A DNA stretch of 64,000 nt from Hymenobacter sp. H14-R3. GTDB lineage: Bacteria; Bacteroidota; Bacteroidia; Cytophagales; Hymenobacteraceae. The notes under the pieces are model-generated. The model did no database searches. It had not been told where the DNA came from and saw only the letters and a program-made list of their open reading frames with translations. The position numbers and the translations under genes are program-made. The stretch covers positions 1-64,000 of the forward strand of contig NZ_JASITD010000026.1 in the NCBI RefSeq assembly GCF_030063445.1, written 5' to 3'. This document shows, piece by piece, positions 33,683-42,665 of this stretch (the first letter of the stretch is position 1; each line of letters begins with the position of its first letter).

Positions 33683-35146
33683 CTACTGCATGTTGCGAAT
33701 GAGGGCGGCGTAGAAGCGCACCACGTTTTGGTAGGCCTGGGTACCCAGCCGCTCGTTGGTGCCGTGCAGGCTTTCAATGGCGGCCTGGCTCATGAGCACG
33801 GGCATGAAGCGGTAGGTGGCCTGCGGGCACAGGCTGGCGTAGGCGCGGGCATCGGTGGCGCCCACCACCACGTAGGGCGCCACCAGCGCCTGCGGAAACA
33901 CGCTTTTGATAGTACGGTGCAGGGCCCGAAACGCCGCATTGTCGGTGCCCGACACGGGCGAAGCGGCGCGCGCCTCCCCCAGCGTGGTTACCCGAACTTC
34001 GGGGTCGTTGATAATCTCCCGCACTTTTTGGATAACGGCGCGCACCGAGTCGCCGGGCAGCAGCCGGAAGTTGACGGTGGCCGTGGCCCCGATAGGCAGC
34101 ACGTTGTCCTTGTCGCCACCCCGCATGATGGTGGGCGCGGTAGTGGTGCGCAGCGCCGCGTTGCCGGAAGGCGTGGCGGCCAACGACCTCTTAATCAAGC
34201 CACCAAATAGCCATTGGTTGGCAAAAACCAGGCGCTTGCCAAACGGCACGGCGGGGGCCAGGTAGGCCAGCAGGTCGCTCACGCCGCCATCGAGGCGGGC
34301 CGGAAACGGCTGGGCTTCCAGGCGGGCCACGGCGGCGGCCACCCGGCCCACGCTGGTGAGCGCGGGCGGCATGGACGAGTGCCCACCCTGCCCGGTGGCC
34401 GACAGTTCCAGGCTGAGGTAGCCCTTTTCGCTCACGCCCACCAGGGCCACGGGCTGGGTGAGGCCGGCCACGCCATCGGCCTTGATGAGGCCGCCTTCGT
34501 CGAGCACCAGTTCAAGCTGCGGGTGCTGGCGGCGCAGCACGGCCGCGATGGCCGCCGCCCCGCGCCGGCCCTGGGTTTCTTCGTCGTGGCCGAAGGCGAG
34601 CAGCACCGTGCGCCGGGGCTGGTAGCCGGTGCGCAGCAGGTACTCCACGGCTTCGAGCTGGCCGATAACGTTGAGCTTGTCATCGAGGGCGCCGCGGCCG
34701 TAGAGGTAGCCGCCCGCCTGCTGCCCGGCGAAGGGTGGGCGCGCCCACTGGCCCTCGGTGCCGGGCAGCACGGGCACCACATCCTGGTGGGCCAGCAGCA
34801 GCAGGGGCTTCAGGCCGGCATCGGTGCCGGGCCACTCGTAGAGCAGGCCGTAGTGATTGATAGCCTGGCGCCTGAGCCGCTGATGCACCAGCGGAAATGT
34901 GCGCTGCAAATAGGTTTGCAGCTGGTCGAACGGCACCGTATCCGTTTCGACATATGCGGTGCGCGACACGGTGGCGATGCGTAGCGCGCCCGCCAGGTGG
35001 GCCAGGGCCGAATCGGGGGCCAGGGCGAGCGTGGGGGCAGCCGGCACCGCCGCCAGCTGGTGGCTGGGCAGGCGCAGGGTGTTGGTAAGGATAACCACAG
35101 CCAGGCCAAGTAAAGCGAGAAATAGCAGGCGTAGGAGACGACGCAT
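33683..35146 (-). CDS. M20-family metallopeptidase (carboxypeptidase S-like), membrane-anchored
   Basis: 487 residues, ATG at 35146. An N-terminal hydrophobic helix (LLRLLFLALLGLAVVILTN) anchors or exports it. Catalytic domain motifs are LLLLAHQDVVPV (metal-binding His), YLYGRGALDDKL (bridging Asp), and FGHDEETQGRRGA (general base and ligand Glu), with dimerisation domain and a C-terminal VGATDARAYASLC followed by FMPVLM, where the last ligand region lies. It should cleave peptides or N-acyl amino acids outside the cytoplasm. A long inverted repeat lies upstream. Confidence 0.92.
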   Translation of the reverse strand: MRRLLRLLFLALLGLAVVILTNTLRLPSHQLAAVPAAPTLALAPDSALAHLAGALRIATVSRTAYVETDTVPFDQLQTYLQRTFPLVHQRLRRQAINHYGLLYEWPGTDAGLKPLLLLAHQDVVPVLPGTEGQWARPPFAGQQAGGYLYGRGALDDKLNVIGQLEAVEYLLRTGYQPRRTVLLAFGHDEETQGRRGAAAIAAVLRRQHPQLELVLDEGGLIKADGVAGLTQPVALVGVSEKGYLSLELSATGQGGHSSMPPALTSVGRVAAAVARLEAQPFPARLDGGVSDLLAYLAPAVPFGKRLVFANQWLFGGLIKRSLAATPSGNAALRTTTAPTIMRGGDKDNVLPIGATATVNFRLLPGDSVRAVIQKVREIINDPEVRVTTLGEARAASPVSGTDNAAFRALHRTIKSVFPQALVAPYVVVGATDARAYASLCPQATYRFMPVLMSQAAIESLHGTNERLGTQAYQNVVRFYAALIRNMQ

Positions 35147-35168
35147 AGCAAGGCAGTTGTTTACAAAA

Positions 35169-35281
35169 GAACGTTATGCAAACCGCAGGGAAGCAGTTCG
35201 CCCGGGCCAGTAACTCAATCGTTGTAATGGGTTTGATTACCGTCCCGGGCGAGCTGCTTCCCTGCGGTCTGCATGACGTTC
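35169..35281. repeat. Long inverted repeat, GAAGCAGCTCGCCCGGG family
   Basis: 38-base arms at 35169-35206 and 35244-35281, with about three mismatches. Each arm carries GAACGT-ATGCA and GGGAAGCAG-TCGCCCGGG. A degraded relative lies at 54775-54835. It separates the divergent-facing ends of the peptidase gene start and the FAD reductase gene end (both minus strand). Confidence 0.85.
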
Positions 35282-35319
35282 TTATTTCTAGATAACTACT
35301 TTAAATATAATGCATTACC

Positions 35320-36483
35320 TCAACCCAGCAGCCGCTGCGCCCAGCGGCCCAGGCCGGGCAGGCGGGCCAGGCGGGTGCCCAGGTTCATGAGCCAGGGCCG
35401 GGTGCCGAGCAGCCGCATGAGGCGGTAGCTGCGCGCCAGCTGCGGGCCCAGCTGGCGCTGCAAGGCCGCATCGTACTGCTGCATAAATTCGGCGCTAAAA
35501 TTTTCTTGCTCAATACATTGCACTACCTGCGCGGCGGCCAGAATGCCGCTGCGGATGGCCATGTCGATGCCGTGGCCCTGCAAGGGGTCGATGAGCGAGG
35601 CGGCGTCGCCGCACAGCATAAAGCGCGGGCCGCTGGCCGGCCGCTGCCGCCCGCCCCCGATGGGCAGCCCGAAGCCCGCCACCGGCCCCAGCTGCCGCGC
35701 CCCGGCAAAGCGCCCGGCCAGCGCCGGGTGGGTGGCCAGGTTATCGAGCAGCAGCTGGCGCAGGTCGATTTTGTGCTTGGCCACCAGCTCGGAGAGCATG
35801 CCCAGGCCCACGTTGCAGCGCCCAGCGCCCACCGGAAACAGCCACAGGTAGCCTGCCAGGTAGTTATTGCTGAAGAAAAACTCGGTGGTGCCCGACTCTA
35901 CGCCGGCCACATCGTCGAAGTAGGCGCGCACGCCGGCGCAGTGGTGGGCGCGGGCCAGGCGGGGCTCGGGCAGCAGGCGGCGGCCCACCACCGAGTGAGC
36001 CCCATCGCAGCCGATGACGAGCCGGGCCGTGACTTGGGTGCCGTCGGCCAGGTGCAGGCGGGCGCACTCGGGCGTTATTTCTATCGTTTTGAGGGCGGCA
36101 TTTTCGCGGATTTCGGTGTCGGTGTGGCGGCGCACCAGGGCCAGCAGCGCGGCGTCGAAGTCGAGGCGAGGACTGTTAAAGGTGGGTAACTTCCAGTGCA
36201 GGTCGAAGCTGGCCCCGCCGGGCGCTACCAGGCGGCTGCGGCGCACCTCGTCGCGCGGCTCCAGCTGCCATAGTTCTTCTACGTAAGCGGGGTCGAGCTG
36301 GCGCAACGCCTTGAGGGCGTGACCAGGCACGGCATCGCCGCAGATTTTATCGCGCGGGAAAGTGGCTTTGTCCAGCAGTAGCACGCGCAGGCCGCGGCCG
36401 CGCAGAGCCAGCGCGCAGGCTGTGCCGGCGGGGCCCGCGCCCACCAGGGCAACGTCGTAGGCGGGCGATTCGGGGGGGAGCAT
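35320..36483 (-). CDS. FAD-dependent oxidoreductase, geranylgeranyl-reductase family
   Basis: 387 residues from the ATG at 36483 (MLPPESPAYDVALVGAGPAG). The Rossmann FAD motif is VALVGAGPAGTACALALRGR near 11-30; FPRDKICGDAVPGHALKAL follows and is typical of the geranylgeranyl reductase/bacteriochlorophyll synthase group, together with GCDGAHSVVGRRL near 160 and LCGDAASLIDPLQGHGIDMA near 285. It probably reduces isoprenoid or related C=C bonds, but the substrate is unknown. The upstream in-frame extension to 36654 lacks conservation. Confidence 0.9.
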   Translation of the reverse strand: MLPPESPAYDVALVGAGPAGTACALALRGRGLRVLLLDKATFPRDKICGDAVPGHALKALRQLDPAYVEELWQLEPRDEVRRSRLVAPGGASFDLHWKLPTFNSPRLDFDAALLALVRRHTDTEIRENAALKTIEITPECARLHLADGTQVTARLVIGCDGAHSVVGRRLLPEPRLARAHHCAGVRAYFDDVAGVESGTTEFFFSNNYLAGYLWLFPVGAGRCNVGLGMLSELVAKHKIDLRQLLLDNLATHPALAGRFAGARQLGPVAGFGLPIGGGRQRPASGPRFMLCGDAASLIDPLQGHGIDMAIRSGILAAAQVVQCIEQENFSAEFMQQYDAALQRQLGPQLARSYRLMRLLGTRPWLMNLGTRLARLPGLGRWAQRLLG

Positions 36484-36689
36484 GGGCACGGGGTAAAGGT
36501 AAAAGCGGCGGGCGGGTTGGGCGGGGCAACAGTCCGGTTGGCCGGTTTTTTTGGGGCACTGAGCGTTTATTTGCACAGCTTGGCCCGATTTAGGTCCACT
36601 AACCGGCCGCCGGGCTGTTACCTTTTTAAACCTGGCCTTTCTCACCGCCAGCACCTCATTCCTGCGGTTCCGGCCGTTAGCCTCCTTGT

Positions 36690-38531
36690 ATGGACGACCC
36701 CACGCACGCCAATTACGGCCTTTCGGCGGCCCCCGAAACCCACCTGGCCGACGAATCAGACAACTCCCTGCCCCGCGCTGTGCTGCGCCCGGGCCACCAC
36801 TTTTTACTCGACGGTACCTGGCGCTTTGCCATTGACCTCGCTGATAGCGGCCTCACCGAAGAATGGGCCGAGGGCTACGATTTCCAGCACACCGCGCAAT
36901 GGCCCGGCTCTATTGAGGAGCACATGGCCCAGGCCCACACCGGCGGCACGACGGCCTGGCGCGATAAGATTGTGGCTTGGTACGAGCGCGAGTTTACCCT
37001 ACCCGAAGTAGCTGATAACCAGCGAAATAACCTAATTCAGCTCACCTTTGGGGCCTGCGGCTACGAAACGCGGGTGTGGCTCAACGGCCAGCTGCTGACT
37101 ACCATCGAAGGCGAGGCTATTCACTACGGCGAGTACACCTCCTTCACCTACGAGCTGCCCGAGGAGCACCTGCACCTCACCAACCGCCTCACGGTGCGCA
37201 TTGCCGATACTATGGACGCCGAAACCACGCGCGGCAAGCAGGAGTCGCACGTATATAAGCGCGGCGGCATCTGGTACCAGACGCACTCGGGGGCCGTGCG
37301 CTCGGTGTGGCTCGAAACTGTGGAGCGCAACCGCCTGCGCTCGCGGGTGGGCGTGGTGAGCACCATTGAGGACCGGCTGGTACGCTTCAACCTGACGCTG
37401 CGCGTGCACGACCCGGCCGACTACACGGTGCGCCTGCAGGTATTTGAGCCCGAAGATGGCCCCAACGCCGCGCCGCTGGCCAGCTCCGACTTTCCGCTGC
37501 ACCTCACCCAGGGCCAGCACGAGCAGCGCCTGGTGCTAGAGGTGCCGGGGGCCGAGTTGTGGTGCCCCGAAAACCCACACCGCTACCGCCTGGTGGCCCA
37601 ACTCATCGACGCCACCGGCTACGCGGCCCAAATTGAGGCGCGCTTCGGCTTTCGCAAGATTGAGGCGCGCGGCCGCAAAATTTACCTCAACAACGAGCCC
37701 ATTTACCTCGACGGTATTCTCTACCAGCCCGGCACGGCCACCTACGCCGAGATGCGGCGCCACATGCACGCCATGAAGGCGCTGGGCTGCAACCTGGTGC
37801 GCGTGCATATTGCCGGCATCGACCCCCGCATTTATAACCTGGCCGACGAGCTGGGCCTGCTGCTGTGGGTGGAGGTGCCCAGCCCGCACAGCAGCACCCC
37901 GCGCAGCCGCGAAAACCACCGCGCCGAGCTGCTGCGCATGCTCACGCTCATGGAAACGCACCCCAGCATCATCATTTGGAGCCTGTATAACGAGGACTGG
38001 GGCGCCCAGGACATTGCCACCAACCCGGCCACCCAGCGCTACATCGTGCAGACCTACAACTACATGCAGCTGGCGCACCCGCAGTTTTTGGTGATTGACA
38101 ACGATGGCTGGCACCACATCAGCTACCAGGGCCAGCTGAAGTCGGACCTGCTTACGGCCCACCTCTACACCCCCGACCTGGGCCGCTGGCGCGAGCTGCT
38201 CGACCGCCTCATTCACGGCGAATTGCAGGGCACGGCCGCCTTCCCGCTGGTGGTGGGCGACCCCTATTTTTACCGGGGCCAGAAGCCGCTGCTGGTGAGC
38301 GAGTGGGGCGGCTTCGGCTTCTCGGACTACGGCGGCCCGGCCGATGCCGAAGCCCGCACCAACAGCATCCGCGACTTCAAGCGCGAGCTGCGCGCCCGCC
38401 CCATCGCGGGCGACGTGTACACCCAGGCCACCAACATCGAGGACGAGCGCAACGGCCTCATCGGCTTCCACAGCGGCGAGCTGGAAGTGCCAGCAGGCCT
38501 GCTGCATTCGGAGGTGGAGCCGCCGAAATAG
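36690..38531 (+). CDS. Glycoside hydrolase family 2 enzyme
   Basis: 613 residues, ATG at 36690. Domain order: jelly-roll sugar-binding domain (about 30-185, with LDGTWRFAIDL and TFGACGYETRVWLNGQLL), immunoglobulin-like domain (about 190-305), TIM barrel (about 310-600). The likely acid/base is E435 (SLYNEDWG) and the nucleophile E538 (LVSEWGG). No signal peptide is visible, so it may act inside the cell. Activity could be beta-galactosidase, glucuronidase or mannosidase; it cannot be told from sequence here. No transporter or SusCD pair is adjacent. Confidence 0.92.
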   Translation: MDDPTHANYGLSAAPETHLADESDNSLPRAVLRPGHHFLLDGTWRFAIDLADSGLTEEWAEGYDFQHTAQWPGSIEEHMAQAHTGGTTAWRDKIVAWYEREFTLPEVADNQRNNLIQLTFGACGYETRVWLNGQLLTTIEGEAIHYGEYTSFTYELPEEHLHLTNRLTVRIADTMDAETTRGKQESHVYKRGGIWYQTHSGAVRSVWLETVERNRLRSRVGVVSTIEDRLVRFNLTLRVHDPADYTVRLQVFEPEDGPNAAPLASSDFPLHLTQGQHEQRLVLEVPGAELWCPENPHRYRLVAQLIDATGYAAQIEARFGFRKIEARGRKIYLNNEPIYLDGILYQPGTATYAEMRRHMHAMKALGCNLVRVHIAGIDPRIYNLADELGLLLWVEVPSPHSSTPRSRENHRAELLRMLTLMETHPSIIIWSLYNEDWGAQDIATNPATQRYIVQTYNYMQLAHPQFLVIDNDGWHHISYQGQLKSDLLTAHLYTPDLGRWRELLDRLIHGELQGTAAFPLVVGDPYFYRGQKPLLVSEWGGFGFSDYGGPADAEARTNSIRDFKRELRARPIAGDVYTQATNIEDERNGLIGFHSGELEVPAGLLHSEVEPPK

Positions 38532-38565
38532 ACTTATAAGTTTTTGATAATTAGTTAATTAAATT

Positions 38566-38664
38566 AGCACAAAGTTTCGCAAGGTCAAAAAAGGTTTCGC
38601 AAAGTGTACGCCATACTAAGGCAAACTTTGCGAAACCTTTTTTAACCTTGCGAAACTTTGCGCT
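38566..38664. terminator. Inverted repeat with CGAAACTTTGCG motifs downstream of the GH2 gene
   Basis: Arms of about 40 bases at 38566-38605 and 38625-38664, with an A/T run (AAAAAAGG / CCTTTTTT) inside. It can terminate transcription in both directions. It resembles the element at 15864-15968. Its end is only 11 bases from the next start codon, so it may also form the leader of that gene. Confidence 0.7.
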
Positions 38665-38675
38665 AAATTTTTCTT

Positions 38676-39230
38676 ATGCCGCTTCTCCTTTCGCCGCGCC
38701 CGCTACTTACCTACCTGGCTTTAGCCCTCCCGCTTACCACCCTGGCCCAAGACGCGGCAGATTCTCCCCTCCCCCGCCTGCTGGCCGAGCGCAAGGTGCT
38801 CACCCAGCAATACGCCGCCGCCAACGCGCAGCGCCACGGCCTGCTGGGCCTCAGCAACAAGCCTTCCAAGGGTGATTTGCAGGATGTGGTGGATGCCCTG
38901 CAAGGCATCGTGGACAAGGATGAGCAGATAGTGGCCGTACTCAACCAAACTACCCAGCGCGCCCAAACTACCGCCGCCCAGCTGCAAACCACCGCTTCCA
39001 CACTCCAAAACACGGGCCGCGACGACCGCAACCTCACCGCCCAGCGCCTCAACGAGTTGCAAGACGAGGAAAAAAACCTGCAAGAGCGCCTGCACCAAGC
39101 CAGCGAGCACCAGCTCGACCTGGAGGCCGAATTGCGCGAGGCCCAGCAGGGCCGCACCCTGCGCGATGGCCTGGTGGTAGCCCTGGTGCTGGCCGGCCTG
39201 GGCCTGTTTTTTTGGCGCCGCCAGCGCTAG
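38676..39230 (+). CDS. Coiled-coil protein with signal peptide and C-terminal membrane helix
   Basis: 184 residues, ATG at 38676. Signal peptide MPLLLSPRPLLTYLALALPL cut near LAQD. The middle (35-150) is almost entirely helical with heptad-like Gln/Leu/Asp patterns (VVDALQGIVDKDEQIVAVL; LNELQDEEKNLQERLHQA). A single membrane helix near 163-178 (GLVVALVLAGLGLFFW) is followed by RRQR. It is probably an envelope protein with its coiled coil in the periplasm. No catalytic domain. Located upstream of the SWIM gene, 166 bases away on the same strand. Confidence 0.75.
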   Translation: MPLLLSPRPLLTYLALALPLTTLAQDAADSPLPRLLAERKVLTQQYAAANAQRHGLLGLSNKPSKGDLQDVVDALQGIVDKDEQIVAVLNQTTQRAQTTAAQLQTTASTLQNTGRDDRNLTAQRLNELQDEEKNLQERLHQASEHQLDLEAELREAQQGRTLRDGLVVALVLAGLGLFFWRRQR

Positions 39231-39396
39231 GTACATGCGCCGCCGGGCCTAACTTGGGCCGCCGATAGGTGCACCCGGCTGCCCGCTAAGCTGTCAAAAG
39301 AAGGCAACGCCTTTTTCACAACTTATTGTTAATCAAGACGAAATAACAGCTATCAGCTAAAAGCTGCCAGCTCATTACCTAGCAGCTCACCACACT

Positions 39397-42300
39397 ATGC
39401 TGTCCTTTTCCGAAGACCAGGCCACGGCCCTCGTTACCGACCCCGGCACCCTGACGCGGGGGCGCGCGCTGGCCGGCCCCGCCAAGTGGGGCGGCCTGGG
39501 CCGCACCGATACCGCCGCCTGGGGCGAGTGCGCCGGCAGCGGCAGCAAGCCCTACCTCACTGGCATCGACCTCACTGAGCCGGCCTTTAAGTGCTCGTGC
39601 CCGAGCCGGGTGTTTCCGTGCAAGCACGGGGCCGGGCTGCTGCTGCTGCTGGCCCGGCAGCCGGCGCTGCTGCCCCCCGGCACCCCGCCCGCCTGGCTGG
39701 CCGACTGGCTCGACAAGCGCCAAACCAAGGGCGCGGAGCAAGCCGAAAAAGCGGCCGCCCGGCCCGCCAAAACCACCACCGAATCAGCTGACGCAGGAGG
39801 CACTACCAGCGTCGCCACGGCCAACGCCGGCCGCCAAAAGCGCGAAACCCAGCGCGAGGCCCGCATGCAGGCCGGGGCCGAGGAGCTGGAAACCTGGCTG
39901 CTCGACCTAGTGCGCGCCGGCCTCGCCGACCTGGGCCAGAAGCCCGGCAACTTTTGGGAAGTGCCCGCCGGCCGCCTCGTCGATAACCAGTTGCCCGGCC
40001 TGGCCGCCACCCTGCGCGAACTGGCCGACTACCCCACCGCTGGCCCCGACTGGGCCGGCCGCCTGCTGGGCCGCCTCGGTGAGGTGTACGTGCTGCTGCG
40101 CACCTTTCTCAACCGCAATACTTTAGCCCCCACCGCCCGCCAGGATGTGGAGCAGCAAGTAGGCAGCACGCCCAAAAAAGACGAGCTGCTGGCCGACCCC
40201 GCCACCCTGGTAGTGGCCGATACCTGGCTGGTGCTGGGCCAGTACGCCTGGGCCGAGGAGCGCCTCACGGGCCGCCGCAGCTGGCTCTACGGCCAGCAAT
40301 CGGGCCGCCTGGCGCTGGTGCTGGACTTTGCCTTTGGCAACCAGGCGTTTGGCACGCCGCTTATCCCGCAGGGCACGTATGCGGGCGAGCTGGCTTTTTA
40401 CCCCGGCCTGCTGCCACTGCGGGCCATTGCGGTAGGCTTGGCCCTGGGGGGCAGCGCGGCCGCGGCCGCGCCGCCGGGCCTCACCATCAGCCACTTGCTG
40501 AACAGCTACGCCACCGCCCTGGCCCACCAGCCCTGGCTGCGCCAGTGGCCAGCCGCCCTGGCCCCGGTGCAGCTGCGGCCCTCGCCCGATGGCCGCTGGC
40601 TGCTGCACCACACCACCGAGCCGCTCACGCTGCCCCTGCGCCTGGCCGATGAGGAGCTGGCCTGGCACTGGCTGGCGCTAAGTGGCGGCCAGCCCCTCAC
40701 CCTCTTCGGCGAGTGGGACGGCCAGGCGTTTTGCCCCCTCATCAGCTGGGTGCCGGATGACGAAGAAACAAGTGCTAATCCGCTGGAAGTCATGTTTTTT
40801 GAACAAGAAACGGATACGCGGGAGCCGGTGGGGGACGCAGCTACTATCTTGGCGCACCGGCCGCCAGCGGCGCCCGACCCCGCGGCGACAAGCGAAATTT
40901 TCTCAGGGGCCAATGCCCCCGCCTGGCCGCAGCTACTGCGCCTGGCGCTGCTGGGCACCCGCCAAACGGTTGAAACCCTGCCGACCTGGGCCGCGCTGCC
41001 CCTGCCCACTATGCGCGAGCAGCAGCTGCTACTGGCCGCCGGAGCCCTCACCCTGGTGCGCAAAGCTGGCTACCGGCCGGCGGCGGCCACCGCGCCCGCG
41101 CCCCTGCCCGCCCCCGCCGAGCCGCTGCCCGCGCTGGGCCCACGCGGCACCGAGTGCCTGCACCAGATGCTGACAAATTCGCAACACCTTGACCTGCTGC
41201 CCAACTACTTACGCCGGGTGGCCGCCGCCGGCCGCCGCGTGCCCACCCGGCTGCTGGCTCCGCTGCTGCAGCACGCCACCCGCTCGGCCACCCTTACTAC
41301 CGAGGTGGGGCCGGTACTTGGCGCGCGGGGTGCCTGGCTGGCAGCGCTCAACCCCGCCTGGGCCAGGCTGATTACCGCCGCGCTGCCCGCTACCACCGAC
41401 CCGGCCGACCTCAGCCCCTGGGAAACCGGCACCCTGGCCGTGCGCCTGGCGTGGCTCCAAAACCGCTTTACCCAGGATGCCGACGCGGCCCGCGCCCTGC
41501 TGCTGGCCGCCCTGCCCACCGAGCCGGCCAAAGAGCAGGAAGCGCTCCTCAGCGCGCTGGCCGACCACCTGCACCCCACCGCCGAGCCGGCGCTCGAAGC
41601 CTTGCTCAGGGCGCGGGGGCAGCAGGTGCGCCGCCGGGCGGCCTCACTGCTGGTGAAGCTGCCCGGCGCGGCCCTCACCGAGCGGCTGTGGGCGCGGGCC
41701 GCGTCGCTTATTACGGCCAGGCGCAAGCTGCTGGGCCTGGGCAGCGTGGAGCTGGAAATCACGTTGCCCACCACCTGGGATAAGTCGTGGCTGGCCGACG
41801 GCATTGAGGAGCAAAACGACCTGTTTGTATTTAATTCCTTCGACCCCAGCATCCGCAGCACGGTGGGGCCCGCCGCCGCCCGCCTCGGCAACCTGCTGGC
41901 GCTGCTGCCCCCGCACCGCTGGGCAGCGCACCTGGGCCTCACCCCCGCCGAGCTGCTGGCCGCCGCCCTGGCTTCGGAGTGGGCCGTGCCGCTGCTGCCC
42001 TGCTGGGCCCAAAGCACGCTACTGCACCGCGATGCCGACTTTGCCACCGCCTTTCTGGCCCTGTGGCAGCAGCTGCCCTACCTGCACCGGCAAGTGCCCG
42101 GCCAGCAACAGCATCACCACCTGCGCAATATCAGTTGGGCAGGGCTGGCCTACCTGCTATCGACCGCCGACCGCCAGACCCTGCTGCTAGCCCCCGCCCT
42201 GGAGCGCGTACGCCGCCAGGAAACCGACTGGTCCGACGGCCTCCAGTTCGTGCCCGCGCCCTGGCCGCGCGTACTCAGCCTGGCCGTTACTGAGGCTATT

Positions 42301-42561
42301 GCCACTATGCTGACGGGCACCGCCGGGCTGACGGATACCGCAGGGCTGATAGCCGGCTACAATCTACCCGGGCACCTTCAGGAAATTGCCTGGCTGCTGG
42401 TGCAAACGGTGCACCCCCGCATTGCCCCGGCCGACCGGGTGGAGGCCGCCCGGCAGATAGAAGCCATTGCGCAGCCACACGAGTATTTTCAGCACTCTAT
42501 CCAGACGTTTGTAGCTACGCTGCGCTTCCAGGTCGAGCTGGAAGCGTCGCTGCAGGAGTAG
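39397..42561 (+). CDS. SWIM zinc-finger protein fused to DUF5691
   Basis: 1054 residues, ATG at 39397 (MLSFSEDQATALVTDPGTL). The N-terminal part holds a SWIM finger C66-x-C68-x6-C75-x-H77 in FKCSCPSRVFPCKHGAGLLL, within the usual SWIM protein layout of YehQ type (residues 1-470). The C-terminal part (about 480-1054) resembles DUF5691: LLRLALLGTRQTVETLP, AGALTLVRKAGYRP, LDLLPNYLRRVAAAGRRVP and VLGARGAWLAALNPAW, followed by HEAT-like helices. In many genomes these are two genes beside a MoxR ATPase; here they form one chain. SWIM fingers bind DNA or protein. First gene of the MoxR-vWA cluster; the AAA+ gene follows after 104 bases. Confidence 0.85.
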   Translation: MLSFSEDQATALVTDPGTLTRGRALAGPAKWGGLGRTDTAAWGECAGSGSKPYLTGIDLTEPAFKCSCPSRVFPCKHGAGLLLLLARQPALLPPGTPPAWLADWLDKRQTKGAEQAEKAAARPAKTTTESADAGGTTSVATANAGRQKRETQREARMQAGAEELETWLLDLVRAGLADLGQKPGNFWEVPAGRLVDNQLPGLAATLRELADYPTAGPDWAGRLLGRLGEVYVLLRTFLNRNTLAPTARQDVEQQVGSTPKKDELLADPATLVVADTWLVLGQYAWAEERLTGRRSWLYGQQSGRLALVLDFAFGNQAFGTPLIPQGTYAGELAFYPGLLPLRAIAVGLALGGSAAAAAPPGLTISHLLNSYATALAHQPWLRQWPAALAPVQLRPSPDGRWLLHHTTEPLTLPLRLADEELAWHWLALSGGQPLTLFGEWDGQAFCPLISWVPDDEETSANPLEVMFFEQETDTREPVGDAATILAHRPPAAPDPAATSEIFSGANAPAWPQLLRLALLGTRQTVETLPTWAALPLPTMREQQLLLAAGALTLVRKAGYRPAAATAPAPLPAPAEPLPALGPRGTECLHQMLTNSQHLDLLPNYLRRVAAAGRRVPTRLLAPLLQHATRSATLTTEVGPVLGARGAWLAALNPAWARLITAALPATTDPADLSPWETGTLAVRLAWLQNRFTQDADAARALLLAALPTEPAKEQEALLSALADHLHPTAEPALEALLRARGQQVRRRAASLLVKLPGAALTERLWARAASLITARRKLLGLGSVELEITLPTTWDKSWLADGIEEQNDLFVFNSFDPSIRSTVGPAAARLGNLLALLPPHRWAAHLGLTPAELLAAALASEWAVPLLPCWAQSTLLHRDADFATAFLALWQQLPYLHRQVPGQQQHHHLRNISWAGLAYLLSTADRQTLLLAPALERVRRQETDWSDGLQFVPAPWPRVLSLAVTEAIATMLTGTAGLTDTAGLIAGYNLPGHLQEIAWLLVQTVHPRIAPADRVEAARQIEAIAQPHEYFQHSIQTFVATLRFQVELEASLQE

Positions 42562-42585
42562 AATAACCCGGCCCTGCACACCGGT

Positions 42586-42617
42586 CAGAAGGTCATGCTG
42601 CGCAGCATGACCTTCTG
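42586..42617. repeat. 32-bp perfect palindrome between SWIM and AAA+ genes
   Basis: CAGAAGGTCATGCTGC followed at once by its exact reverse complement. It resembles the core of dispersed GGTCATGC-type palindromes in this genus (from memory). Followed by few Ts, so it might weaken transcription or protect RNA ends between two operon genes. Confidence 0.75.
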
Positions 42618-42665
42618 TTATGACATGTCAAATTCCTCACCCCTCCTTCTAAATTCTTTCCCAAA

